From NCBI RefSeq assembly GCF_021605415.1, contig NZ_WKEQ01000018.1, forward strand, positions 36,416 through 100,415: DNA of 64,000 nt, written 5' to 3'. Each line of letters starts with the position of its first letter. The stretch's first letter is position 1. Of the stretch, positions 9,474 through 17,886 are shown piece after piece. A program made the position numbers and the translations under genes. The stretch comes from Pseudomonas syringae. GTDB lineage: Bacteria; Pseudomonadota; Gammaproteobacteria; Pseudomonadales; Pseudomonadaceae. The notes beneath the pieces were generated by a model that saw only the letters and a program-made list of their open reading frames with translations, was not told the origin of the DNA and ran no database searches.

Positions 9474-10289
9474 ATGCACGCTGCCAACGACGGCCCCGAG
9501 CAGAGCAAAGCCACGGCCGAGACGGTCATGCGCTACCACCTGTGTTGGAAACACCGTGACCTGGACGGGGTGATGGCGCTTTATCACGAGGATATCCAAT
9601 ACAACGACTTCTTCCAGAACCGCGTACTAGGGCTGAATGAGCTGCGCGAATACGTACGCGTCAGCATGCCGCGCGAATCCGATGAGGCGCTGGAGCATTG
9701 TGACCGCATCCGCATCGACGGCAACACAGCGTTCATCCAGTACGAAGTGACTCTGCGTGGCGGCGACGGGTTGGTGTCGTTCCGGTCCAGCGAAGCCATC
9801 ACGGTCAAGGACGGCCTGATCTGGCGCGTCAACGAGTACGCCTCGCTGGTGCGCGAGCAGGCGACCGGATCGACCCCGGTCAATCAGCGGCCAGCAGCAA
9901 GCCGTCTCGGGTTGTCGCCGCGTCAGTTGAGTTTCATGGCAGACGATCTGCAGCAGTACTTCGAACGCCAGCAACCCTACCTCGACCCCGAACTCGATTT
10001 GCAACGCGTGGCAAAAGAGTGCGGCTACAGCCGCAACCAGATTTCCTACCTGCTCAACCAGGTGTTAGGGCAAAGTTTCTATCGCTACGTCAACCAGGCT
10101 CGGTTGCAGCATTTGCTGCGGTCGCTTGACAACGCCACGCCGCCACTGCGCATTGATGAACTGGCGTTTGCCGCCGGCTTCAACTCGTTATCGGCGTTCT
10201 ATAGCTGTTTCCGTCAGCACACGGGCCAGTCACCCAAGGCCTACGTCAAACAAATTTCTTTGCGGGCACGCGCGCAAGACAACACCTGA
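9474..10289 (+). CDS. AraC-family regulator with an N-terminal SnoaL/NTF2-like domain
   Basis: The 271 residues combine two parts. Residues about 12-125 look like a SnoaL/NTF2-type cone (MRYHLCWKHRDLDGVMALYHEDIQYND … ITVKDGLIWRVNEY), a fold that usually binds small hydrophobic ligands. Residues about 165-262 form an AraC double HTH (LQRVAKECGYSRNQISYLLNQVLG … IDELAFAAGFNSLSAFYSCFRQHTGQSPKAY). Most AraC regulators use a cupin or arabinose-binding domain instead. The gene lies 51 bp upstream of an FAD oxidase, cupin and polyamine-type binding protein on the same strand, so it probably controls them in response to an amine-derived signal (inference). Confidence 0.88.
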   Translation: MHAANDGPEQSKATAETVMRYHLCWKHRDLDGVMALYHEDIQYNDFFQNRVLGLNELREYVRVSMPRESDEALEHCDRIRIDGNTAFIQYEVTLRGGDGLVSFRSSEAITVKDGLIWRVNEYASLVREQATGSTPVNQRPAASRLGLSPRQLSFMADDLQQYFERQQPYLDPELDLQRVAKECGYSRNQISYLLNQVLGQSFYRYVNQARLQHLLRSLDNATPPLRIDELAFAAGFNSLSAFYSCFRQHTGQSPKAYVKQISLRARAQDNT

Positions 10290-10340
10290 GCCGCCGCACT
10301 AGGATCGACGCCATCGAACATTTCAGTGGCGGAGTCTTGC

Positions 10341-11747
10341 ATGCCGGCGTGGCGCACTATCAGTTTGTGGATGGATCAACTCGACGAGCCATTGCTCGCA
10401 CGTCCCGCGCTGGCACGTGATCTGGACGTCGATGTGGCAATCATCGGCGCCGGTTACACCGGACTCTGGACAGCCTACTACCTGAAAAAACAGGCGCCCG
10501 GCCTGAACATCGCCATCATCGAGGCGCAAACCGCCGGTTTCGGCGCATCCGGCCGCAATGGCGGCTGGCTGATGGGGAATCTGCTGGGCGAAGATCGCTT
10601 GCTCGCCGGATTGTCACCGGAACAACGTCGCGCCTCGTTCGACTTGCTGCACAGCATTCCCGATGAAGTGGAACTCGTGCTCGAACGTGAGGGCATCGAC
10701 TGCGACTACCGCAAGGGCGGGGTGCTGTATTGCGCGGCCCGTTACCCGGAACAGGAAACCCATCTGCGCGAATACCTTGATTCGCTGCATGCCCAAGGCC
10801 TGACCGAAAACGATTACCGCTGGCTCAGCCCCGAGCAACTGGCGCAGCAAATCCGCATTGCCAGACCTTACGGCGGTATTTACGCGCCCCATGTGGCCAC
10901 GATCCAGCCGGCGAAACTGGTGCGCGGTCTGGCCCGCACGGTCGAGGCCATGGGCGTGAAAATCTACGAAAACAGCCCGGTCACCCACTGGCAGCCCGGC
11001 AGCCTGCGCACGGATTCATCGACGGTTCGCAGCCGCTGGATCGTGCCGGCCGTCGAAGGCTATTCGGTCACGCTGCCGCCGCTGGGCCGTTATCAGTTGC
11101 CGGTACAAAGTCTGATCGTCGCCACCGAACCGCTTTCGACCGCGACTTGGGATGAGATCGGCCTCAGTCGCGGCCAGGCTTTCAGCGAATTCAGCCGACA
11201 AGTCACCTACGGCCAGCGCAGCGCAGACAATCGCCTGGTCTTTGGCGCTCGGGGCGGCTACCAATTCGCCGGCAATCTACGCCACAACTTCGACCTGACG
11301 CGTGATGAAGTCGAGTTGCGCCGCTATCTGTTCGGTGAACTGTTCCCGCAGCTCAAAAACGTGCAGATCACTCACGCGTGGGGCGGCAACCTCGGCATGT
11401 CACGCCACTTCAGACCGCACATGCTTTGTGATCGCGCCAACGGCATAGCCTTGTCTGGCGGTTACGGCGGGGAGGGCGTGGGTGCGAGCAATCTCGGCGG
11501 TCGCACCTTGGCCGATCTTATTCTCGAGCGTGATTCCGAGCTGGTGCATCAGCCATGGGTGCTGCCCGACGGCGGCATTCACGCACTGCGTGCCTGGGAG
11601 CCCGAGCCCTGCCGCTGGCTCGGTTACAACGCAATCATCAAAAGCTTCGTCCATGAAGACCAGACCCTGGCGAACCCGGCGACAGCTCCGTGGCGGCGCA
11701 AGCTTGCCAGCCAGGTCGCCGGTTTCATGGAAAGTTTCATGCACTAA
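10341..11747 (+). CDS. FAD-dependent amine/amino-acid oxidoreductase (DAO family, PuuB-like)
   Basis: The 468-residue flavoprotein has a dinucleotide-binding motif IIGAGYTGLWTAYYL (GxGxxG at 36-41), then FGASGRNGGW, typical of the DAO/gamma-glutamylputrescine oxidase group. A C-terminal HAWGGNLGMSRHFRPHM and SGGYGGEGVGASNLGG complete the FAD site. Such enzymes oxidise primary amines or D-amino acids to an aldehyde or keto acid, ammonia and H2O2. ATG 10341 has GGAG 6 bp upstream; a GTG 15 bp earlier has no site. The cupin follows after 30 bp and a polyamine-type binding protein after that, which suggests use of a polyamine or related amine. Confidence 0.88.
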   Translation: MPAWRTISLWMDQLDEPLLARPALARDLDVDVAIIGAGYTGLWTAYYLKKQAPGLNIAIIEAQTAGFGASGRNGGWLMGNLLGEDRLLAGLSPEQRRASFDLLHSIPDEVELVLEREGIDCDYRKGGVLYCAARYPEQETHLREYLDSLHAQGLTENDYRWLSPEQLAQQIRIARPYGGIYAPHVATIQPAKLVRGLARTVEAMGVKIYENSPVTHWQPGSLRTDSSTVRSRWIVPAVEGYSVTLPPLGRYQLPVQSLIVATEPLSTATWDEIGLSRGQAFSEFSRQVTYGQRSADNRLVFGARGGYQFAGNLRHNFDLTRDEVELRRYLFGELFPQLKNVQITHAWGGNLGMSRHFRPHMLCDRANGIALSGGYGGEGVGASNLGGRTLADLILERDSELVHQPWVLPDGGIHALRAWEPEPCRWLGYNAIIKSFVHEDQTLANPATAPWRRKLASQVAGFMESFMH

Positions 11748-11777
11748 ACACCGACTTCAACATAAACAGGAAACGCC

Positions 11778-12122
11778 ATGAGCATCACCCAATTCAAAAA
11801 CACCGCGACCCTGCCTCTGGACGAATCCAACCCGGTGGCCGTTCCCCTCGGCACGCCGGTGGCGATTGCTTCGACCACCAGCGTCGAGCGCGACGACGGC
11901 GTCGAAACGGGTGTCTGGGAATGCACGCCCGGGCGCTGGCGTCGGCAGATCGTTGCTCAGGAGTTCTGCCACTTCATTTCCGGACATTGCACGTTCACTC
12001 CGGACGACGGTAGCGAAACCCTGCACATACAAGGCGGCGATGCACTGATGTTGCCAGCCAACAGCCTCGGTATCTGGGACATCCAGGAAACCGTGCGCAA
12101 GACCTACGTTTTGATTTTCTGA
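11778..12122 (+). CDS. Small cupin-domain protein
   Basis: This 114-residue single-domain cupin (COG3450/DUF861 type) has the family hallmark TGVWECTPGRWRR, then QEFCHFISGHCTFTPDDG and GDALMLPANSLGIWDI. These small cupins often neighbour amine-oxidising flavoenzymes in pseudomonads, but their reaction is not established. AGGAAACGCC precedes the ATG. The gene lies between the FAD oxidase and the periplasmic binding protein and is likely in their operon. Confidence 0.85.
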   Translation: MSITQFKNTATLPLDESNPVAVPLGTPVAIASTTSVERDDGVETGVWECTPGRWRRQIVAQEFCHFISGHCTFTPDDGSETLHIQGGDALMLPANSLGIWDIQETVRKTYVLIF

Positions 12123-12191
12123 TTCACCGATTTTTCGATCTTTGATTGCCTGCCGAACAAAACAGAAAACAGCCCTTACAGGAATCGCCCC

Positions 12192-13277
12192 ATGATCCAG
12201 AAAACTCTCGCATTGGCGCCGCTGTTGCTGGTCGCCTCCCTCAGTCATGCCGCCGAAACGGTGAAAATCTACAACTGGTCGAGCTACATCGCGCCGGAAA
12301 CCGTGAAGAACTTCGAGAAAGAAACCGGTTTCGGTGCCATGTACGATGTCTACGACAGCAACGAAACTCTCGACGGCAAGTTGATGACCGGCAATTCCGG
12401 GTATGACGTGGTGTTTCCCTCCAACCATTTCATGGCGCGACAAATTCAGGGTGGGGCGCTTAAAAAGCTCGACAAGAGTCAATTGCCAAACTGGAAGAAC
12501 CTCAACCCGGTACTGATGAAAGCGTTAGAGACCAATGATCCGGGTAACGAACACGGCTTCCCGTATCTCTGGGGCAGCACCGGCATCGGCTACAACATTG
12601 CCAAGGTCAAGGAAGTGCTGGGCAATGACGCACCGGTCGATTCCTGGGATCTGATCTTCAAACCCGAATACATGCAAAAACTGCAGAAATGCGGCGTCGC
12701 CATCCTCGACAATGGCCCGGAGTTGCTGCCGGCCGCCCTCAATTACCTCGGTCTGCCACACCACAGCAAAAATCCCGAGGACTACAAGAAAGCCGAAGCG
12801 CTGCTGTTGAAAGTGCGGCCTTACGTCAGTTACTTCCATTCCTCGAAGTACACCGGTGACTTGGCCAACGGCAATATTTGCGTGGCAGTCGGCTTCTCCG
12901 GCGATGTCCTGCAAGCGGAAAGCCGCGCGAAGGAAGCCAAGAACGGCATCGAGATCGGCTACGCCATTCCGAAAGAGGGCGCAGCGATCTGGTTCGACAT
13001 GGTCGCCATGCCTGCCGATGCCCCGGACGAAAAGGGCGGTTACGCCTTCATGAACTATCTGCTGCGCCCTGATGTGATGGCTGATATCACCAATTTCGTG
13101 CATTACGCCAACGGTAACGAGCAAGCAGATCGTCTGATCGACCCTGCCATCAAGAATGACACCAAGGTTTATCCGAGCCCCGAGATGATGGGCAAGCTCT
13201 TCGCTCTCGAAGCGATGCCGCTGAACATCGACCGCATCCGCACCCGCGTATGGAACAAGATTCGGACGGGTAGCTAA
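12192..13277 (+). CDS. Periplasmic polyamine-binding protein (PotF/SpuD family)
   Basis: The 361-residue extracellular solute-binding protein has a signal peptide cut after about residue 20 (LLLVASLSHA-AETVKIYNW). The mature start VKIYNWSSYIAPETVKNFE and GYDVVFPSNHFMARQI are standard for the putrescine/spermidine binders PotF, SpuD and SpuE. Its job would be to capture a polyamine in the periplasm for an ABC importer. No permease or ATPase genes adjoin it, so it must use a transporter encoded elsewhere or act as a sensor. AGGA lies about 8 bp before the ATG. A REP doublet follows the stop and may end or stabilise the mRNA. Confidence 0.92.
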   Translation: MIQKTLALAPLLLVASLSHAAETVKIYNWSSYIAPETVKNFEKETGFGAMYDVYDSNETLDGKLMTGNSGYDVVFPSNHFMARQIQGGALKKLDKSQLPNWKNLNPVLMKALETNDPGNEHGFPYLWGSTGIGYNIAKVKEVLGNDAPVDSWDLIFKPEYMQKLQKCGVAILDNGPELLPAALNYLGLPHHSKNPEDYKKAEALLLKVRPYVSYFHSSKYTGDLANGNICVAVGFSGDVLQAESRAKEAKNGIEIGYAIPKEGAAIWFDMVAMPADAPDEKGGYAFMNYLLRPDVMADITNFVHYANGNEQADRLIDPAIKNDTKVYPSPEMMGKLFALEAMPLNIDRIRTRVWNKIRTGS

Positions 13278-13294
13278 CCACGCCGCCGCCACCC

Positions 13295-13390
13295 TGTAGC
13301 AACTGACGAGCTCAACGAGGCTGCGATCTTTTGATCCTAAAAAATCAAAATCAAAAGATCGCAGCCTCGTTGCATTCGAGAGCTCCTACA
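13295..13390. repeat. REP palindrome doublet
   Basis: Two inverted copies of the pseudomonad REP core (GAGGCTGCGATCTTTTGAT and its complement) are separated by a short A-rich spacer. The outer arms read TGTAGCAACTGACGAGC and GCATTCGAGAGCTCCTACA. The hairpin lies between convergent genes and may work as a terminator or mRNA 3' stabiliser. Confidence 0.85.
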
Positions 13391-13409
13391 GTGGATTGGT
13401 AGTGCGGTT

Positions 13410-13634
13410 TTAATCTTCCTTGCGCACCGTGGCGACTTCATCGGCGCGTACTTTCACTTTGGCGCCGGAGATGTCTTCGAACTCGTAGAAGCCATCGTCA
13501 GTCTCGGTCTTGGGCATGTCCTCGGTCAGGTACTGAGTGCCGTTTTGCAGCGTGACTACCGTTTGAGTCGAGCAACCACCCAGAATCAGCAAGGCTGCGA
13601 TTGCCATTGGAATGCCCAGTGTTTTGATTGTCAT
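13410..13634 (-). CDS. YgdI/YgdR-type small lipoprotein
   Basis: The 74-residue precursor has a lipobox LILGGC with Cys21, so the mature part is about 54 residues and membrane-anchored. The mature sequence STQTVVTLQNGTQYLTEDMPK … FYEFEDISGAKVKVRADEV matches the SH3-like YgdI/YgdR fold (DUF903). The function is unknown. ATG 13634 has AGAGG 5 bp upstream; the frame also opens two codons earlier at GTG. It is divergent from the FAN1 gene. Confidence 0.88.
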   Translation of the reverse strand: MTIKTLGIPMAIAALLILGGCSTQTVVTLQNGTQYLTEDMPKTETDDGFYEFEDISGAKVKVRADEVATVRKED

Positions 13635-13790
13635 ACCCACCTCTATTCATTAGACCGCTGGCGGCCTTCTCATCGTGCTTGTCCGGTTGGTGCCACGGTG
13701 CCCGAAAAAGTTCGATGGATCAGGAAAAAAACGTGTTTGATAGCGCCACTGATCTTTTTCCGTTTGCTTCATGCGGGCCGTAACTGGTAT

Positions 13791-13806
13791 CTGTACGCAT
13801 AACCAG
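13791..13806. promoter_or_regulatory. Candidate LexA (SOS) box upstream of FAN1
   Basis: CTGTACGCATAACCAG has the CTG-N10-CAG frame of gammaproteobacterial LexA boxes and agrees with CTGTATATATATACAG at 11 of 16 positions. It ends 30 bp before the GTG of a DNA repair nuclease gene, a fitting place. The centre is less AT-rich than a strong box, so this is a suggestion only. Confidence 0.35.
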
Positions 13807-13835
13807 TATCCGCTTCCCGATGGCTTCGAATCACC

Positions 13836-15488
13836 GTGACTGCCAACCCCCTCGACGACCCGTTCTATTACCTCAACAACTTCCGGCAAGTGCTTGATTG
13901 GCTTGAGCTTCGCTATGCTGATGTCATGAGCGACGAGGAGCACGCGTTCATCCGTGATTTCAAAACACTGCCACAAGCGCCCCAAGGCCTTTTGGTGAGG
14001 ATGGTGATGCGCAAGGGTGTGCATTTTCGTCTCGGCAAGCTCAGTTATCCGGAAATCGGCGACATCGCGCTCGCCGCGCAACCGTTGCTGGCGCGCGGCT
14101 GGATCGACGCACAGGCGCCGTTGGCGATGGCGCAGTTATTCGAGGTGCTGCTCAAGGAGGAAATCCTTTTGGCGTTCAAGGCTGACATCGACCAGCCCAA
14201 GGGCAAGAAGGCCGACTGGCTGCCGCTGCTTGCCGAGCGTTTTCCTGATGAGCGCTGCTTCAGTGACTGGTGCCCGGATCTCGACGACCGCTTGTTCAGC
14301 CTGACGCTCATGGATCTGTGCGACCGCTTGCGGTTGATGTTTTTTGGCAATCTCCACCAGGACTGGTCAGAATTCGTCCTCGCCGACCTCGGCATATTTA
14401 CCTACGAAAAAGTCGAATTCTGTGCTGACTCCCGAGGCCTGCGCAGTCGCGCCGACGTAGATGCCTGCCTGTTTCTGCATGACTGCCAGCAACGGTTCGA
14501 AGCCGGAGAGCCGCTGGAAGACATTGCCCGGCAGATCGGCGCCCTGGATTTCGCCAACCCATGGTTGCAGCGCCGTCGCGGCAAGGCGTTGTTCCAGATC
14601 GGCCAGTATTGCGAACGCATTGCCGAATTCGCCCTGGCGCTGCGCATTTATCGTGATTGCGCCTATCCCGGCGCACGTTTGCGGATGATTCGAGTGCTGG
14701 AGCGTACCGAGGAGTATGCATTGGCACTTGAATTGGGCACGCTTGCCGATCAATGCCCGGAAAGCGCCGCCGAACAGCAAGGCCTGCAACGCATACTCCC
14801 GCGTCTGCGGCGCAAACTCGGCGGGCCGGCGCTCAAACGTGCGGCGCCAAGACCGGTGGTGCGCCTTGATTTGCATCTGCCCCGGGTCGATCCGGCGTTG
14901 ACCGTGGAATTCCATGTGCAGGCGCATCTGCATGAAGACGAAGGCCCGGTGCATTACGTGGAAAACAGCCTGATCAACTCACTGTTCGGCCTGTTGTGCT
15001 GGCCGGCGATCTTTGCGCCGCTGCCGGGAGCGTTTTTTCACCCGTTCCAGCGCGGGCCGGTGGATTTACTCAATGAAGACTTTCAGGAGCGCCGCGCGGC
15101 GCTGTTTCAGGCGTGCATGGCAGAACTCGATGATGGCCGTTATGCCGACACGATCCGCGAACGATTCGTCAGCAAGTGGGGCGTGCAATCGCCGTTCGTG
15201 TTCTGGGGCGCCCTGAGCGAAGCCTTGCTGGAACAGGCATTGGCCTGCCTGCCGGCCGAACACCTCAAGCACTGGTTCAATCGATTGCTGCTCGATATCA
15301 AGGCCAATCGCGCCGGCATGCCGGATCTGATCCAGTTCTGGCCGCAGCGCAAAACCTACCGGATGATCGAAGTCAAAGGCCCGGGCGACCGCTTGCAGGA
15401 CAATCAGATGCGCTGGCTGGAGTTCTGTCATGAACATCAAATGCCCGTGACCGTGTGCTACGTGCAATGGTCGGAGCACAGCGCTTGA
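13836..15488 (+). CDS. FAN1-type VRR-NUC structure-specific nuclease
   Basis: The 550-residue protein is the bacterial relative of eukaryotic FAN1, a 5'-flap endo/exonuclease that unhooks interstrand crosslinks. The C-terminal VRR-NUC domain carries the PD-(D/E)XK core: GMPDL (Asp about 497), then EVKGPGD 15 residues later with Glu and Lys. A helical, TPR-like middle (RRRGKALFQIGQYCERIAEFALALRIY) matches the TPR/SAP-type body of the family. The start is GTG; the next in-frame starts are far inside. The downstream helicase begins inside the last codons (4-bp overlap at TTGA), so the two are translationally coupled and probably act on the same lesions. A possible LexA site lies just upstream. 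Confidence 0.92.
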   Translation: MTANPLDDPFYYLNNFRQVLDWLELRYADVMSDEEHAFIRDFKTLPQAPQGLLVRMVMRKGVHFRLGKLSYPEIGDIALAAQPLLARGWIDAQAPLAMAQLFEVLLKEEILLAFKADIDQPKGKKADWLPLLAERFPDERCFSDWCPDLDDRLFSLTLMDLCDRLRLMFFGNLHQDWSEFVLADLGIFTYEKVEFCADSRGLRSRADVDACLFLHDCQQRFEAGEPLEDIARQIGALDFANPWLQRRRGKALFQIGQYCERIAEFALALRIYRDCAYPGARLRMIRVLERTEEYALALELGTLADQCPESAAEQQGLQRILPRLRRKLGGPALKRAAPRPVVRLDLHLPRVDPALTVEFHVQAHLHEDEGPVHYVENSLINSLFGLLCWPAIFAPLPGAFFHPFQRGPVDLLNEDFQERRAALFQACMAELDDGRYADTIRERFVSKWGVQSPFVFWGALSEALLEQALACLPAEHLKHWFNRLLLDIKANRAGMPDLIQFWPQRKTYRMIEVKGPGDRLQDNQMRWLEFCHEHQMPVTVCYVQWSEHSA

Positions 15489-17770
15489 GCTACGCCATTG
15501 CGGTGCGGGCATTGTGTGAGTTCACAGCGAAAACCGGCGATCTCGACCTGCGCTTTACGCCTTCGCCCACGGCGCTGGAAGGCATCGCCGGCCATCGCAC
15601 GGTGGCGTCGCGGCGCAGTGACGACTATCAAAACGAAGTGTTGCTGGAGGGCGAGTTCCGCCAACTGAAAGTCAGGGGCAGGGCGGACGGCTATGACCCG
15701 GCACAAAACTGCCTTGAAGAAGTGAAAACCTATCGCGGCGATCTGGGCAAGCAACCGTCCAATCACCGGCAGTTGCACTGGGCTCAGGCGAAAGTCTATG
15801 GCTGGCTGATGTGCCGCAAACTTGATCTGGCGCAGATCAATGTGGCGCTGGTGTACTTCGACATCGTCAGCGAGAAGGAAACCTGCCTGGTCGAAGCCTT
15901 TGACGCCGATGTGCTGCAACAGTTTTTCGAGGAGCAATGCGGGTCATTCCTGCAATGGGCCGAACAGGAAATGGCCCACCGCGAAGCCCGCAATCGGGCG
16001 GCGCAGGGGCTGGCCTTTCCTCATGTCGATTTCCGAGCAGGGCAGCGGCATCTGGCCGAATCGGTGTTCAAAGCCGTCAGCACCGGGCGCTGCCTGATGG
16101 CCCAGGCACCCACCGGCATCGGCAAAACCCTCGGCACGCTGTTCCCGATGCTCAAGGCCATGGCGCCACAGCAACTGGACAAGGTGTTCTTCCTCACCGC
16201 CAAGACCCCCGGCCGCAAACTCGCGCTGGATGCCGCCCAAGTGCTGTTTGATCGCAACGAAACATTACCCATGCGAGTGTTGGAAATGGTCGCTCGGGAC
16301 AAGGCTTGCGAACACCCCGACAAGGCCTGCCATGGCGAGTCCTGTCCGTTAGCCCAAGGCTTTTACGACCGTTTGCCCGCCGCTCGCGAAGCCGCTGCCC
16401 GGGTCAATCTGCTTGATCAAGCCGCCATGCGCGACATCGCCGCCCAACACGCTGTGTGCCCGTATTACCTGAGCCAGGAAATGGCCCGATGGGCCGACGT
16501 GGTGGTCGCGGACTACAACTATTACTTTGATTTCAGCGCGCTGCTGTTCGGCCTTGCCCAGTTCAACCAGTGGAAAGTCGCGGCGCTGGTGGACGAAGCG
16601 CATAACCTGGTCGAGCGCGGTCGGCAGATGTACAGCGCCAGCCTCGATCAAGCGGCGTTGGCTGGCGTGCGTAAAACCGCGCCCGAGGTGCTGAAGAAAT
16701 CCCTGCAACGGGTCAATCGTGAATGGAACGCGCTGCACGCCACGCAGCTTGCGCCGTATCAGGGCTACGACAAGGCCCCGGAAAAACTGCTTTACGCCCT
16801 GTCCCTGTGTTGCGCAAGCATCGGCGACTACCTGAACGATCATCCGCAGGGTATCGACAGCGCCTTGCAAACGGTCTATTTCGACATGCTGCAATTCGGC
16901 CGGGTTGCAGAGCTGTTCGATGAGCATTACCTGTTCGATATCAGTAAACGCGATCTCGACCGCAAACGGCCGCTGTCACAGCTGTGTTTGCGTAACGTGG
17001 TGCCGGCGCAATTCATTCGGCCGCGGCTGACCGCCGCCCGCAGCACCGTGCTGTTTTCCGCGACCTTGAGCCCCCGGCACTATTACGCCGACCTGCTCGG
17101 TACGCCGGCCGACACGGTGTGGATTGACGTCGAGTCGCCGTTCAGCGCCGAGCAGTTGCAAGTGCAGATCGTCAGCCGCATCTCCACGCGTTTCAATCAC
17201 CGGCAGGCATCGCTGGAGCCGATTGTCGAACTGATCGCCCGGCAATTTACCGAGCGCCCTGGCAATTACCTCGCGTTCTTCAGCAGCTTCGATTACTTGC
17301 AGCAAGTGGCGCAGCTATTGGCCGAACGTCATCCGCACATCATTCAGTGGCGCCAGTCACGGGGCATGGCCGAAGGGCAGCGGCAGGATTTTCTCGACCA
17401 GTTCACCGCCGACAGCCAGGGGGTCGGTTTTGCCGTGCTCGGTGGCGCGTTTGGCGAAGGCATCGACTTGCCCGGGGCACGGCTGATCGGCGCGTTCATC
17501 GCCACCTTGGGGTTGGCGCAGCTCAATCCGGTCAATGAGCAGTTGAAAAGACGCATGGCGGCCATCTTCGGCGCCGGCTATGACTACACCTATCTGTACC
17601 CTGGTTTACAGAAGGTGGTGCAGGCAGCCGGGCGGGTGATTCGTACCCGTGAGGATCGCGGCGTGGTGATGCTGATCGACGACCGTTTTGCCGAGACCCG
17701 GATCACGCAGTTGCTGCCGCGCTGGTGGGCGCTCGATCATGCGAAGGACGCCGCCGGGTTGGCGAGATAA
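15485..17770 (+). CDS. XPD/DinG-type Fe-S DNA helicase with an N-terminal nuclease-like domain
   Basis: This superfamily 2 helicase is related to Rad3/XPD and DinG (5'-3' unwinding). It has Walker A APTGIGKTLGTLF (about 205-217), DEAH box LVDEAHNLVERG (about 368) and motif VI QAAGRVIRTREDRG. Four cysteines between them (ACEHPDKACHGESC, then HAVCPYY) match the XPD Fe-S cluster. Ahead of the helicase, residues about 45-110 contain RGRADGY … LEEVKTYRGD … HWAQAKVYGW, the signature of a Cas4/RecB-type PD-(D/E)XK nuclease fold. I place the start at TTG 15485, overlapping the FAN1 stop, because GGAG lies 8 bp upstream; GTG 15455 and ATG 15467 are alternatives. It probably partners FAN1 in crosslink or structured-DNA repair. 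Confidence 0.88.
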   Translation: MSYAIAVRALCEFTAKTGDLDLRFTPSPTALEGIAGHRTVASRRSDDYQNEVLLEGEFRQLKVRGRADGYDPAQNCLEEVKTYRGDLGKQPSNHRQLHWAQAKVYGWLMCRKLDLAQINVALVYFDIVSEKETCLVEAFDADVLQQFFEEQCGSFLQWAEQEMAHREARNRAAQGLAFPHVDFRAGQRHLAESVFKAVSTGRCLMAQAPTGIGKTLGTLFPMLKAMAPQQLDKVFFLTAKTPGRKLALDAAQVLFDRNETLPMRVLEMVARDKACEHPDKACHGESCPLAQGFYDRLPAAREAAARVNLLDQAAMRDIAAQHAVCPYYLSQEMARWADVVVADYNYYFDFSALLFGLAQFNQWKVAALVDEAHNLVERGRQMYSASLDQAALAGVRKTAPEVLKKSLQRVNREWNALHATQLAPYQGYDKAPEKLLYALSLCCASIGDYLNDHPQGIDSALQTVYFDMLQFGRVAELFDEHYLFDISKRDLDRKRPLSQLCLRNVVPAQFIRPRLTAARSTVLFSATLSPRHYYADLLGTPADTVWIDVESPFSAEQLQVQIVSRISTRFNHRQASLEPIVELIARQFTERPGNYLAFFSSFDYLQQVAQLLAERHPHIIQWRQSRGMAEGQRQDFLDQFTADSQGVGFAVLGGAFGEGIDLPGARLIGAFIATLGLAQLNPVNEQLKRRMAAIFGAGYDYTYLYPGLQKVVQAAGRVIRTREDRGVVMLIDDRFAETRITQLLPRWWALDHAKDAAGLAR

Positions 17771-17886
17771 ATGCTACGGTTTACATGCGCTTCGGCATGT
17801 ATCACATTGATATTCATGTGCCGTGGCCGATGTCCAATCCGTCTGTTTGCGCATATGCCTGGTAATGAGTGCCTGCGGTGAGCCTG

